Assembly: GCA_023475455.1 (NCBI GenBank)
Contig: JAMCVR010000204.1
Location: 1 to 5,795, forward strand
DNA: 5,795 bases
Source: Thermoplasmatota archaeon
Lineage (GTDB): Bacteria; Pseudomonadota; Gammaproteobacteria; Burkholderiales; Thiobacillaceae
Direction of reading: 5' to 3'
How positions within the stretch are numbered: position 1 is the stretch's first letter; every line of letters starts with the position of its first letter. This document shows positions 1-5,674 of the stretch, in pieces. The position numbers and the translations under genes are program-made. The notes beneath the pieces are model-generated. The model worked only from the letters and a program-made list of their open reading frames with translations, did not search any database and was not told the origin of the DNA.

Positions 1-270
1 CACCTGGTGCTGATCGCCATCGTGCTGGATTTTTCCGGCCTGGTGCTGGCCGAAGCGGTGCTGTCCTATGTCGGCGTCGGCGTCGATCCTTCGATGCACA
101 GCTGGGGCAACATGATCAACGGCGCGCGCCTCGAACTGGCGCGCGAGCCGGTCGTCTGGTGGCAACTCGGGGCCGCCTTTGCCTTCATGTTCGCCCTGGT
201 GCTCGCCGCCAACCTGTTTGCCGACGGCGTGCGCGATGCCTTCGATCCGCGTCTGGGAGGCCGTCGGTGA
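1..270 (+). CDS. Peptide-type ABC transporter permease, DppC/OppC family (3' end only)
   Basis: This is the C-terminal 89 residues of an inner-membrane permease; its start lies before the window. It would form half of the channel of an ABC importer for peptides or related solutes. Seen here: a hydrophobic stretch at the left edge, then a Glu-Ala-Val-Leu-Ser-Tyr-Val-Gly-Val-Gly-Val segment followed by a Trp-Gly-x-Met-Ile loop, a last membrane helix (about residues 50-70 of the visible part), and the ending Ala-Asp-Gly-Val-Arg-Asp-Ala-Phe-Asp-Pro-Arg. That loop and ending are hallmarks of DppC/OppC-type permeases (BPD_transp_1 domain). The TGA stop overlaps the GTG start of the next gene, whose product is the matching ATPase, so the two are surely one operon. 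The family is clear, but DppC, OppC, GsiD and YejE cannot be told apart from this fragment, and the substrate is unknown. Confidence 0.9.
   Translation, partial: HLVLIAIVLDFSGLVLAEAVLSYVGVGVDPSMHSWGNMINGARLELAREPVVWWQLGAAFAFMFALVLAANLFADGVRDAFDPRLGGRR
254..260 (+). promoter_or_regulatory. Ribosome binding site of the fused ABC ATPase
   Basis: The TGGGAGG here is a strong Shine-Dalgarno match, six bases before GTG 267. It supports that GTG over the longer open frame running back to base 159, which would lie entirely inside the permease gene. It is embedded in the last codons of the permease, so translation of the two genes is probably coupled. Confidence 0.75.
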
Positions 271-2303
271 AGCCCCTGCTCGAGGTGTGCGATCTCGTCA
301 CCGACATCGGTGGCGTGCGCGTGGTCGACGGCGTGTCGTTCCGGGTTTCCGCGGGCGAAACCTATGCGCTGCTGGGCGAATCCGGCTGCGGCAAGTCGAT
401 CACCGCATTGTCGCTGATGCGGCTGCTGCCGGACGGGGGGCAGGTCGTGTCGGGCAGCGTGCAGCTCGGCGAAACCGACGTGCTGGCCCTGCCCGAGCGC
501 GACATGCGGCGCGTGCGCGGCGGCCAGATGGCGATGATTTTTCAGGAGCCGATGCTGGCGTTGAACCCGGTCATCAAGGTGGGCGAGCAGATCGGCGAAG
601 CGCTGTCGCTGCACCGCAAGCTGGCCGGGCCGGCGGCGCGCGACGCCGCGCGGACGCTGCTCGATGCGGTGGGGGTGCCGGATGCGGTGCGCCGGCTCGA
701 CAGCTATGCGTTCGAATTGTCCGGCGGGCTGCGCCAGCGGGTGATGATCGCGATGGCGCTGGCGGGCGAGCCCCGGCTCCTGATCGCCGACGAGCCGACC
801 ACCGCGCTCGACGTGACCATCCAGGCGCAGGTGCTCGACGTGCTGCGCAGGCTCAAGGCGGAGCGGCAGATGGGCATGCTGCTGATCACGCACGACCTCG
901 GCGTGGTGGCGGAAAACGCCGACCGCGTCGGCGTGATGTATGCCGGCGAACTGGTGGAGGAGGGCGCGCGCGACGCGTTTTTTGCCGCCCCGCAACACCC
1001 GTATAGCCGCATGCTGTTCGAGGCGCTGCCGCATACGATTCCGCACGGGCTTCAGCCCGTAGCGGATCGGAGTCCTTTAGGGCACTCCGGCGACGGCGGC
1101 CGGCTGACCACGATTCCCGGACAGGTGCCGCCACTCGACGGATCGCTCGTCGGCTGCCGCTTTGCGCCGCGTTGTCCGCATGCCTTTGCGCGCTGCCGCG
1201 AGGAATCGCCCGGCTGGCAGGAAATCAACGGTCAGCGCGTGCGCTGCCACTTGGCCGGGCAATTGCCGGCGCACGGCGAGCGCGAGCGGATTGCGCAGGC
1301 CGCGTCAGTGCACATGCCGCAGCCCCTGCTGCAGGTCGAGGGGCTCAAGGTGCACTTTCCGATCCGGCGCGGCTTGATCCAGCGCACGGTCGGCCACGTG
1401 CGGGCAGTCGACGACGTGGCATTGAGCATCCAGGCGGGCCGCACGCTGGCGCTGGTCGGCGAATCGGGCTGCGGCAAGACCACCGTGGGCAAGGCCCTGC
1501 TCCGGCTGATCGAACCGACGGCGGGCCGCATCGTGCTGGGCGGCGAGGCCATCACCGCGAAGAATGCCGCCACCCTGCGGCGGCAGGCGCAGATGGTGTT
1601 CCAGGATCCGTTCAGTTCGCTCAACCCGCGCATGCGGGTGGCCGACATCCTGCTCGAAGGCATGGACGCGCTGGCTGTGGGCGCGGCCGGTCGGCGGCGC
1701 GACGCGGTGGCGCAACTGCTGCGCCAGGTGGGACTGCCGGACGATGCCGGTGGCCGCTATCCGCATGCGTTTTCGGGGGGCCAGCGGCAGCGCATTGCGA
1801 TCGCGCGGGCGCTCGCGGTGTCGCCGCGGCTGGTGATCTGCGACGAGCCGACCAGCGCGCTCGACGTGTCGGTGCAGGCGCAGATCCTGAATCTGCTGAA
1901 GGACCTGCAAAACGATCTGGGGCTGGCCTACCTCTTCATCACCCACAACCTCGCGGTGGTCGAATATCTGGCGCACGAGGTGGCGGTGATGTATCTCGGC
2001 CGCATCGTCGAACACGGCACCGCGGCGGACGTGCTGCGCGCGCCGCGCCATCCCTATACCCAGGCGCTGGTGAGCGCGGTGCCGCGCATCGAGCCGCACG
2101 CCGGCACAGGCATCATCCGGCTGACGGGCGACCAGCCCTCGCCGCTCAACCCGCCCGCCGGCTGCCACTTTCATCCGCGTTGCCCGCATGCAATGGAAGT
2201 GTGCCGGCAAACCTACCCCGAGCGGACCGATCTGGGCGGCGGGCACTGGGTGCGCTGCCACTGGGTGGCGGGACACGGTTTTTCCGCAAGGAGTGTTGAG
2301 TGA
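267..2303 (+). CDS. Fused double ATPase of a peptide ABC importer (DppD-DppF type)
   Basis: A 678-residue cytoplasmic ATPase that would power the importer whose permease precedes it. It holds two full nucleotide-binding domains. Domain 1: Walker A GESGCGKS at 37-44, Q-loop Gln93, signature LSGGLRQR from 151, Walker B ending Asp175-Glu176, switch His209. Domain 2: Walker A GESGCGKT at 398-405, Q-loop Gln446, signature SGGQ 503-506, Walker B ending Asp526-Glu527, His560. Both sites look catalytically intact. Each domain ends in the oligopeptide-transporter C-terminal region with four spaced cysteines: C297, C303, C310, C327 and C633, C639, C646, C664. Such motifs hold a [4Fe-4S] cluster in characterised DppD proteins. 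The usual separate DppD and DppF subunits are thus one chain, as in GsiA and YejF, but with both cysteine tails kept. The GTG start is chosen for its Shine-Dalgarno site and its overlap with the permease stop. Residues about 260-275 are encoded by a palindromic element and look like an insertion. Substrate unknown. Confidence 0.93.
   Translation: MKPLLEVCDLVTDIGGVRVVDGVSFRVSAGETYALLGESGCGKSITALSLMRLLPDGGQVVSGSVQLGETDVLALPERDMRRVRGGQMAMIFQEPMLALNPVIKVGEQIGEALSLHRKLAGPAARDAARTLLDAVGVPDAVRRLDSYAFELSGGLRQRVMIAMALAGEPRLLIADEPTTALDVTIQAQVLDVLRRLKAERQMGMLLITHDLGVVAENADRVGVMYAGELVEEGARDAFFAAPQHPYSRMLFEALPHTIPHGLQPVADRSPLGHSGDGGRLTTIPGQVPPLDGSLVGCRFAPRCPHAFARCREESPGWQEINGQRVRCHLAGQLPAHGERERIAQAASVHMPQPLLQVEGLKVHFPIRRGLIQRTVGHVRAVDDVALSIQAGRTLALVGESGCGKTTVGKALLRLIEPTAGRIVLGGEAITAKNAATLRRQAQMVFQDPFSSLNPRMRVADILLEGMDALAVGAAGRRRDAVAQLLRQVGLPDDAGGRYPHAFSGGQRQRIAIARALAVSPRLVICDEPTSALDVSVQAQILNLLKDLQNDLGLAYLFITHNLAVVEYLAHEVAVMYLGRIVEHGTAADVLRAPRHPYTQALVSAVPRIEPHAGTGIIRLTGDQPSPLNPPAGCHFHPRCPHAMEVCRQTYPERTDLGGGHWVRCHWVAGHGFSARSVE
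1045..1089. repeat. REP-like two-hairpin palindromic element inside the ATPase gene
   Basis: Two adjacent inverted repeats. The first is a perfect 7-base-pair stem, ACGGGCT at 1045-1051 with AGCCCGT at 1054-1060, around a two-base loop. The second pairs CGGAGT (1068-1073) with ACTCCG (1084-1089) and continues inward through CCT/AGG (1074-1076 with 1079-1081), leaving a two-base bulge. Tandem GC-rich hairpins with a TTCAGCCCG-type core resemble REP or BIME-like elements, which normally lie between genes. Here the element is read through in frame, adding a Pro-, Gly- and His-rich stretch between the end of ATPase domain 1 and its first cysteine motif. No second copy was seen in this window, so its repeat nature is inferred from its form. 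Confidence 0.6.
2288..2293 (+). promoter_or_regulatory. Ribosome binding site of the 65-residue membrane protein
   Basis: AAGGAG lies six bases before GTG 2300, an ideal Shine-Dalgarno sequence and spacing. It sits in the last codons of the ATPase gene and is the main evidence that the following small frame is a real gene with a GTG start. Confidence 0.7.
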
Positions 2304-2497
2304 ATACCGGCAAACACAGTCGCAATTTCTGGATCGGCAACGGCGTGCTGGCCGTGGCGATGCTGACGCTGTTTTTCATGGGGCCGTTGTCGGACGCGCT
2401 GGGCATCTGGGCGGCGGTGCTGTGGATGCTGCTGGCCGCCGTGGGCATGGCGCTGGTGATGTCGGACAAGAGCGGCGAGCCGCCTGCGCCTGACTGA
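2300..2497 (+). CDS. Small two-helix membrane protein, unknown function
   Basis: A 65-residue protein I do not recognise. It starts with GTG, whose last two bases are the first two of the ATPase stop TGA, and it has an ideal Shine-Dalgarno site. The N-terminus is short and basic (Lys5, His6, Arg8). Two hydrophobic segments follow, at about residues 11-30 and 34-54, split by a short Gly-Pro-Leu-Ser-Asp turn; the tail is polar and proline-rich with acidic residues. This predicts a helical hairpin in the inner membrane, with both ends probably cytoplasmic by the positive-inside rule. Its overlap with the ABC genes makes it the last gene of that operon, so it might be a small accessory subunit of the importer, or only a passenger. 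No catalytic motif is visible. Confidence 0.75.
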   Translation: MNTGKHSRNFWIGNGVLAVAMLTLFFMGPLSDALGIWAAVLWMLLAAVGMALVMSDKSGEPPAPD

Positions 2498-2505
2498 TCG
2501 CTGCC

Positions 2506-2530
2506 TTCCAGGGCGCGGTGCGGGCTGGAG
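2506..2530. terminator. Weak hairpin between convergent genes, possible terminator
   Basis: The 37-base gap between the small membrane gene (+) and mltD (-) can form a six-pair stem, TTCCAG with CTGGAG including one G-T pair, around a 13-base loop. Its position between convergent stops suits a bidirectional terminator, but no T-run follows on either strand, so intrinsic termination is doubtful. Confidence 0.22.
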
Positions 2531-2534
2531 CGGA

Positions 2535-4082
2535 TCAGGGCTGGTTGACGACCACGGTCTGCCCTGTGCGGATTGTGCTGCGCCGGTCCAGAACCGGATT
2601 CCATGCCTTGATGTCCGCCAGACTGGCATCGAAACGCTGGGCGATGCCGGACAGGGTGTCGCCACGCCGGACCGTGTAATGAACCGGACCGGCAGGCTTT
2701 CCAGTGCCGGCATTGAGGCTGATGGGCTGAATGGCGCGGGTGTCGCGACTGGCCGGCTCGGTCGACGTCAGCCGGATGGTCTGGCCAGGCTGGATCCGGC
2801 TAGCGAGCTCCGGATTGGCCGCGCTCAACTGGGCGACGGAGAGCCCATAACGGCGGGCGACACCGAACAGGGTGTCGCCGCGCTGCACGACGTGCCTGCT
2901 TGCATCCGATGCGTGCGCTCCGGCCGTGCTGTCGCCGTGCCGATTGACCGGAACCAGGATGGTCTGTGCGCGCTGGAGCTTGCCGCGCTTCAGGGGGATC
3001 GGGTTGTGTTCCAGCAGGCGGTCGACGCTGATGCCGAAGCGTTTGGCGATGGCCTCGGGGCGGTCGCCTTTTTGCGCGGTGTAGGGCTGCCAGGAGTCCC
3101 AGCTGCCGCTTTCCAGATTGCGCTGGAAGGTGTCGGCCTTGGCGACCGGCACCAGCAGATTCACCGGCGTGTCGGAACGGATGAGCTTGCGCGGGAAGGC
3201 GGCGTTTAGCGCCATGAACTCATCGCTGCTCATGTCCGCCAGGCGCGCCGCGGAATGGACGTCCATGCTGGCATGGACCTTGACCTGGTTGAAGTAAGGC
3301 TGGTTCGGCAGGGCGTCGATGGCAATGCCGTATTGCGCGGGCTCGCGGATCAGATTCCGGATCGCGAGCAGCTTGGGAACGTAATGCCGGGTTTCGTTCG
3401 GCAGCGACAGGCTGGCGTAATCGGTGGGCAGGCCCAGCTGGACGTTTTTCTGGATCGCGCGCGCGATGCAGCCCTCGCCGCAGTTGTAGGCGGCAAGCGC
3501 CAGCTGCCAGTCGCCGAAGTCCAGATAGAGCTTGCCCAGGTAATCGAGCGCGGCATTCGTTGCCGCAGTGAAATCGCGGCGGCCGTCGTACCAGTTGTCC
3601 TGCCGCAGGCCGTAATGGCTCCCGGTGGAGGGGATGAACTGCCAGATGCCGGAGGCGGCGGACGGCGACAGCGCGGTGGGTACGAATGCGCTTTCGATCA
3701 TCGGCAGCAGCGCGATTTCCATCGGCATGTCGCGCCGCTGGACTTCCTCGACGATATGGTAGAGATAAGGGCGCGCGCGCTCGGCCAGGCGCTTCACGTT
3801 TTCAGGCCGCGCGGCGAACCAGGATTCATGGACCCTCACGAGGGGATTCGGCTGCGCCGCGTCGTCGATCCTGAAGCCGCTGCGGATGCGTTGCCAGACA
3901 TCGTCCTGGCTGGCTTCGGCTGAGGCGTGATCGGGCGTGCCGTCGGCAGCGCCGCTGCTCCATTCCAGCGTATGGATGCCGGGAGCGGATTCCGCGGCCA
4001 CAACGGGATGGCTCAGGAACAGCGCCAGCATACTCAGGCTGAGCCGATTGAATCGAAAGTCGGCCAATTTGATTCCGGGCAA
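2535..4082 (-). CDS. mltD: Membrane-bound-type lytic murein transglycosylase D with three LysM repeats
   Basis: A 515-residue periplasmic enzyme that cleaves the glycan strands of peptidoglycan, leaving 1,6-anhydro-muramic ends. An N-terminal export signal (basic and polar start, hydrophobic core about 15-28, likely cleavage after Val-Val-Ala near 29) is followed by a linker and an SLT/GH23 domain at about 105-215. The catalytic acid is Glu130 in Pro-Met-Ile-Glu-Ser-Ala-Phe; the downstream Ala-Ser-Gly-Ile-Trp-Gln-Phe-Ile-Pro-Ser-Thr-Gly and Ala-Ala-Tyr-Asn-Cys-Gly-Glu-Gly motifs fit the MltD branch. Three LysM glycan-binding repeats follow at about 334-378 (divergent), 397-439 and 468-512. 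E. coli MltD is a lipoprotein with two LysM repeats; here no lipobox cysteine is visible, so the protein may be soluble in the periplasm. The TTG start is chosen because GGGAG lies six bases upstream and because the first in-frame ATG (codon 18) would remove the start of the signal. It lies 53 bases after gloB, with its own candidate promoter. Confidence 0.93.
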   Translation of the reverse strand: MPGIKLADFRFNRLSLSMLALFLSHPVVAAESAPGIHTLEWSSGAADGTPDHASAEASQDDVWQRIRSGFRIDDAAQPNPLVRVHESWFAARPENVKRLAERARPYLYHIVEEVQRRDMPMEIALLPMIESAFVPTALSPSAASGIWQFIPSTGSHYGLRQDNWYDGRRDFTAATNAALDYLGKLYLDFGDWQLALAAYNCGEGCIARAIQKNVQLGLPTDYASLSLPNETRHYVPKLLAIRNLIREPAQYGIAIDALPNQPYFNQVKVHASMDVHSAARLADMSSDEFMALNAAFPRKLIRSDTPVNLLVPVAKADTFQRNLESGSWDSWQPYTAQKGDRPEAIAKRFGISVDRLLEHNPIPLKRGKLQRAQTILVPVNRHGDSTAGAHASDASRHVVQRGDTLFGVARRYGLSVAQLSAANPELASRIQPGQTIRLTSTEPASRDTRAIQPISLNAGTGKPAGPVHYTVRRGDTLSGIAQRFDASLADIKAWNPVLDRRSTIRTGQTVVVNQP

Positions 4083-4088
4083 GACGGT

Positions 4089-4093
4089 CTCCC
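4089..4093 (-). promoter_or_regulatory. Ribosome binding site supporting the TTG start of mltD
   Basis: Read on the minus strand this is GGGAG, six bases before TTG 4082. It decides the start: no ATG or GTG has comparable spacing that would keep the whole signal peptide. Confidence 0.65.
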
Positions 4094-4110
4094 GTACTCA
4101 ACAAGCTCCC

Positions 4111-4139
4111 ATCCTAGGTGGCGGAATGGCAACGGTCAA
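4111..4139 (-). promoter_or_regulatory. Candidate sigma70-type promoter of mltD
   Basis: On the minus strand, TTGACC (4139-4134) matches the -35 consensus at five of six bases. After exactly 17 bases comes TAGGAT (4116-4111), matching the -10 consensus at four of six. Transcription would begin near 4104, giving a leader of about 22 bases that contains the GGGAG ribosome site. The -35 box contains the gloB stop codon. mltD could therefore be expressed from here as well as by read-through from gloB. Confidence 0.5.
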
Positions 4140-4906
4140 CCGTCCCAGCCATCCTTGGCGGCGCGGATGGCGCCGAACACCTCGTCCGGACGGGGATGCG
4201 GACGATTCAAAAAATGAGCGGCAAAGGCCGTCATGTCGGGCTCGTGAAAGCGCAGGAAGGGGTTGGTGGCTTTTTCCAGCGCCAGGGTGGAAGGCAGGGT
4301 GGGGCGGCCGTGCGCGCGCAGGGCGCGGTCGGCGCGTTCGCGCTCAAACAGCGCGGGATTGTCGCCGGCTATGGTTTTGGCAAAGTCAATATTGCTCAGG
4401 GTGTATTCGTGCGCGCAGCAGACCCGGGTAGCATCGGGCAGCGCTAAAATGGCGTCGAGACTGGCGGCCATCATCGCCGGGCTGCCTTCGAACAATTTCC
4501 CGCAGCCGCAGCCGAAAACGGTATCGCCGCAAAACAGGCAGCCGTGTCCGACATAGCTGATGTGGTCGAGCGTGTGGCCCGGCGTGGCCAGCACCTCGAA
4601 GTGCAGATCCGGTTCGGCGAGGTATACCGAATCGCCGCCGCGCAGGACGTGGGTGATGGCAGCGATGCGCGGGTTGTCCGGGGCGTAGACGGCGCAGCCG
4701 GTGCGTTGACGCAGGAGGGTGTTGCCGCCAGTATGGTCGCGGTGGTGGTGGGTGATGAGCACGGCGGTCAGTAGAAGCCGATGCGCGTCGAGATAGGCGA
4801 TCAGCGGCGCGGGATCGCCGGGGTCGACCGCGACCGCGTGGCGGTCGTCGTGCCACACCCAGATGTAGTTGTCTTCGAACGCGGGCAGGGGAGTGAGCGT
4901 CAACAT
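4136..4906 (-). CDS. gloB: Hydroxyacylglutathione hydrolase (glyoxalase II)
   Basis: A 256-residue cytoplasmic metallo-beta-lactamase-fold enzyme that hydrolyses S-D-lactoylglutathione to D-lactate and glutathione, the second step of methylglyoxal detoxification. The Thr-His-His-His-Arg-Asp-His motif starts at 52, giving metal ligands His53, His55, Asp57 and His58; His111 (in Thr-Pro-Gly-His-Thr), Asp128 (Cys-Gly-Asp-Thr, bridging) and His166 (Cys-Ala-His-Glu-Tyr-Thr) complete the two-metal site. The C-terminal Asn-Pro-Phe-Leu-Arg at about 215-219 belongs to the glutathione-binding HAGH_C region. Length and start (Pro-Ala-Phe-Glu-Asp-Asn-Tyr-Ile-Trp) match E. coli GloB closely. The segment Phe-Gly-Cys-Gly-Cys-Gly-Lys-Leu-Phe-Glu-Gly has one more cysteine than the common Ser-Gly-Gly-Cys-Gly-Arg form. 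No clear Shine-Dalgarno precedes the ATG. It is divergent from the methyltransferase gene across a very short gap and lies upstream of mltD on the same strand. Confidence 0.96.
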   Translation of the reverse strand: MLTLTPLPAFEDNYIWVWHDDRHAVAVDPGDPAPLIAYLDAHRLLLTAVLITHHHRDHTGGNTLLRQRTGCAVYAPDNPRIAAITHVLRGGDSVYLAEPDLHFEVLATPGHTLDHISYVGHGCLFCGDTVFGCGCGKLFEGSPAMMAASLDAILALPDATRVCCAHEYTLSNIDFAKTIAGDNPALFERERADRALRAHGRPTLPSTLALEKATNPFLRFHEPDMTAFAAHFLNRPHPRPDEVFGAIRAAKDGWDG

Positions 4907-4922
4907 GAGAGGGCTGCCGGAC

Positions 4923-4928
4923 AGGAGG
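4923..4928 (+). promoter_or_regulatory. Ribosome binding site choosing ATG 4937 for the methyltransferase
   Basis: AGGAGG is a near-perfect Shine-Dalgarno sequence. It is eight bases before ATG 4937 but only two bases before the in-frame ATG 4931, which is too close. The start at 4937 is therefore preferred, even though the reading frame is open well upstream into gloB. Confidence 0.75.
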
Positions 4929-4936
4929 GAATGGCT

Positions 4937-5674
4937 ATGTTATCCAAGCTGAATACGGAATGGTTTGAAACGCCGCTGGGGCAGCATCTGCTGTTTCGCG
5001 AGCGGCGTTACTTCGACGATGCGGTGTCGGATGTGTTCGGCTTCAACGCCGTGCAGGTCGGGTTGCCGCAGATCGATTTCCTGCGCAACAGCCGCATTCC
5101 GCTGCGCGTGACCTGCGCGGTGGAAACGCCTACCCAGGTGCGTGCCGACCCCATGTTCCTGCCGTTCGAGAGCCAGTCGCTCGACCTGCTGCTGCTGCCG
5201 CATGTGCTCGAATTCAGCGCCAATCCACACCAGGTGCTGCGCGAGGCCGAGCGCGTGCTGCGCCCGGAAGGCCGCCTGGTGCTGGCCGGATTCAATCCGC
5301 GCAGCCTGTGGGGGCTGGCGCGCGTCCTGCAGGGCGGCGAGCGCGGCTATCCGTGGAGCGGCAACTTTCTGAATATTTCTCGGGTGAAGGACTGGATGGA
5401 GTTGCTGGGGCTCGAGGTGGCGGCAGGCAGCATGTGCTGCTACCGTCCGCCGATCAACCGCGAAAACTGGCTGCGGCGGATGCGCTTCATGGAGCCGGCG
5501 GGCGACCGCTGGTGGGCGATGGGCGGCGGCGTCTATTTCCTGCAGGCGGTCAAGCGCGTGCAGGGCATGAGTATTATTTTGCCGCAGTGGAAAACACCGG
5601 TGACACAGCGTTTATTATCGCCCGCAGCCAAAGTGGTCAACCTCAAACAGTATCGGGTACGTCGTGAACGCTGA
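4937..5674 (+). CDS. YafS-like methyltransferase-fold protein
   Basis: A 245-residue soluble protein related to class I SAM-dependent methyltransferases and to E. coli YafS, which also lies between gloB and rnhA; the substrate is unknown. The conserved half is visible: Ala-Asp-Pro-x-x-Leu-Pro-Phe at 70-77, [12 protein letters not shown] at 81-92 (motif IV region), and [12 protein letters not shown] followed by Gly-Phe-Asn-Pro at 105-121. A conserved Trp-Gly-Leu, an aromatic-rich patch near 190-205 and a basic tail (Arg-Arg-Glu-Arg) follow. The usual glycine-rich SAM-binding motif I is not obvious in the N-terminal 60 residues, where Phe-Gly-Phe-Asn-Ala and Gln-Val-Gly-Leu stand instead, so catalytic activity is uncertain. 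Its 3' end overlaps the rnhA start by 11 bases, indicating co-transcription. Family placement is firm; function is inferred. Confidence 0.85.
   Translation: MLSKLNTEWFETPLGQHLLFRERRYFDDAVSDVFGFNAVQVGLPQIDFLRNSRIPLRVTCAVETPTQVRADPMFLPFESQSLDLLLLPHVLEFSANPHQVLREAERVLRPEGRLVLAGFNPRSLWGLARVLQGGERGYPWSGNFLNISRVKDWMELLGLEVAAGSMCCYRPPINRENWLRRMRFMEPAGDRWWAMGGGVYFLQAVKRVQGMSIILPQWKTPVTQRLLSPAAKVVNLKQYRVRRER

Noticed and set aside
121..147. Repeated GGCGCGCG blocks in the permease gene
   Set aside because: They encode normal Gly-Ala-Arg and Leu-Ala-Arg codons in a GC-rich gene; there is no stable symmetry or spacing suggesting an operator.
159..266. N-terminal extension of the ATPase back to base 159
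   Set aside because: These 36 codons are Arg-rich, lie entirely within the permease gene in another frame, and precede a better GTG with a Shine-Dalgarno site at 267.
66..1046. Long minus-strand open frame opposite the permease and ATPase genes, about 326 codons
   Set aside because: It is rich in His, Arg, Gln and Ala with no recognisable motif, and it lies wholly opposite well-supported genes. This is the usual antisense shadow in GC-rich coding DNA.
1314..1316. Internal ATG as a separate start for a second ATPase
   Set aside because: No Shine-Dalgarno sequence precedes it and the frame is continuous from domain 1, so a single fused protein is the simpler reading.
1305..2276. Long minus-strand open frame opposite ATPase domain 2, about 323 codons
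   Set aside because: Same low-complexity His/Arg/Gln composition, no domain, and no upstream ribosome site of note; the opposite strand encodes intact Walker and signature motifs.
3255..3923. Plus-strand open frame of 222 codons opposite mltD
   Set aside because: It covers the MltD catalytic region in antisense, and its product resembles no family I know. The mltD reading has a catalytic Glu and LysM repeats and is clearly the real gene.
4869..4897. TTGTCT as a possible -35 box for the YafS-like gene
   Set aside because: The hexamer 17 bases downstream is AGTGAG, too far from a -10 consensus to call a promoter.
4781..4936. Extension of the methyltransferase frame back to base 4781
   Set aside because: The extra region lies opposite the N-terminus of gloB, and a near-perfect ribosome site points to ATG 4937.
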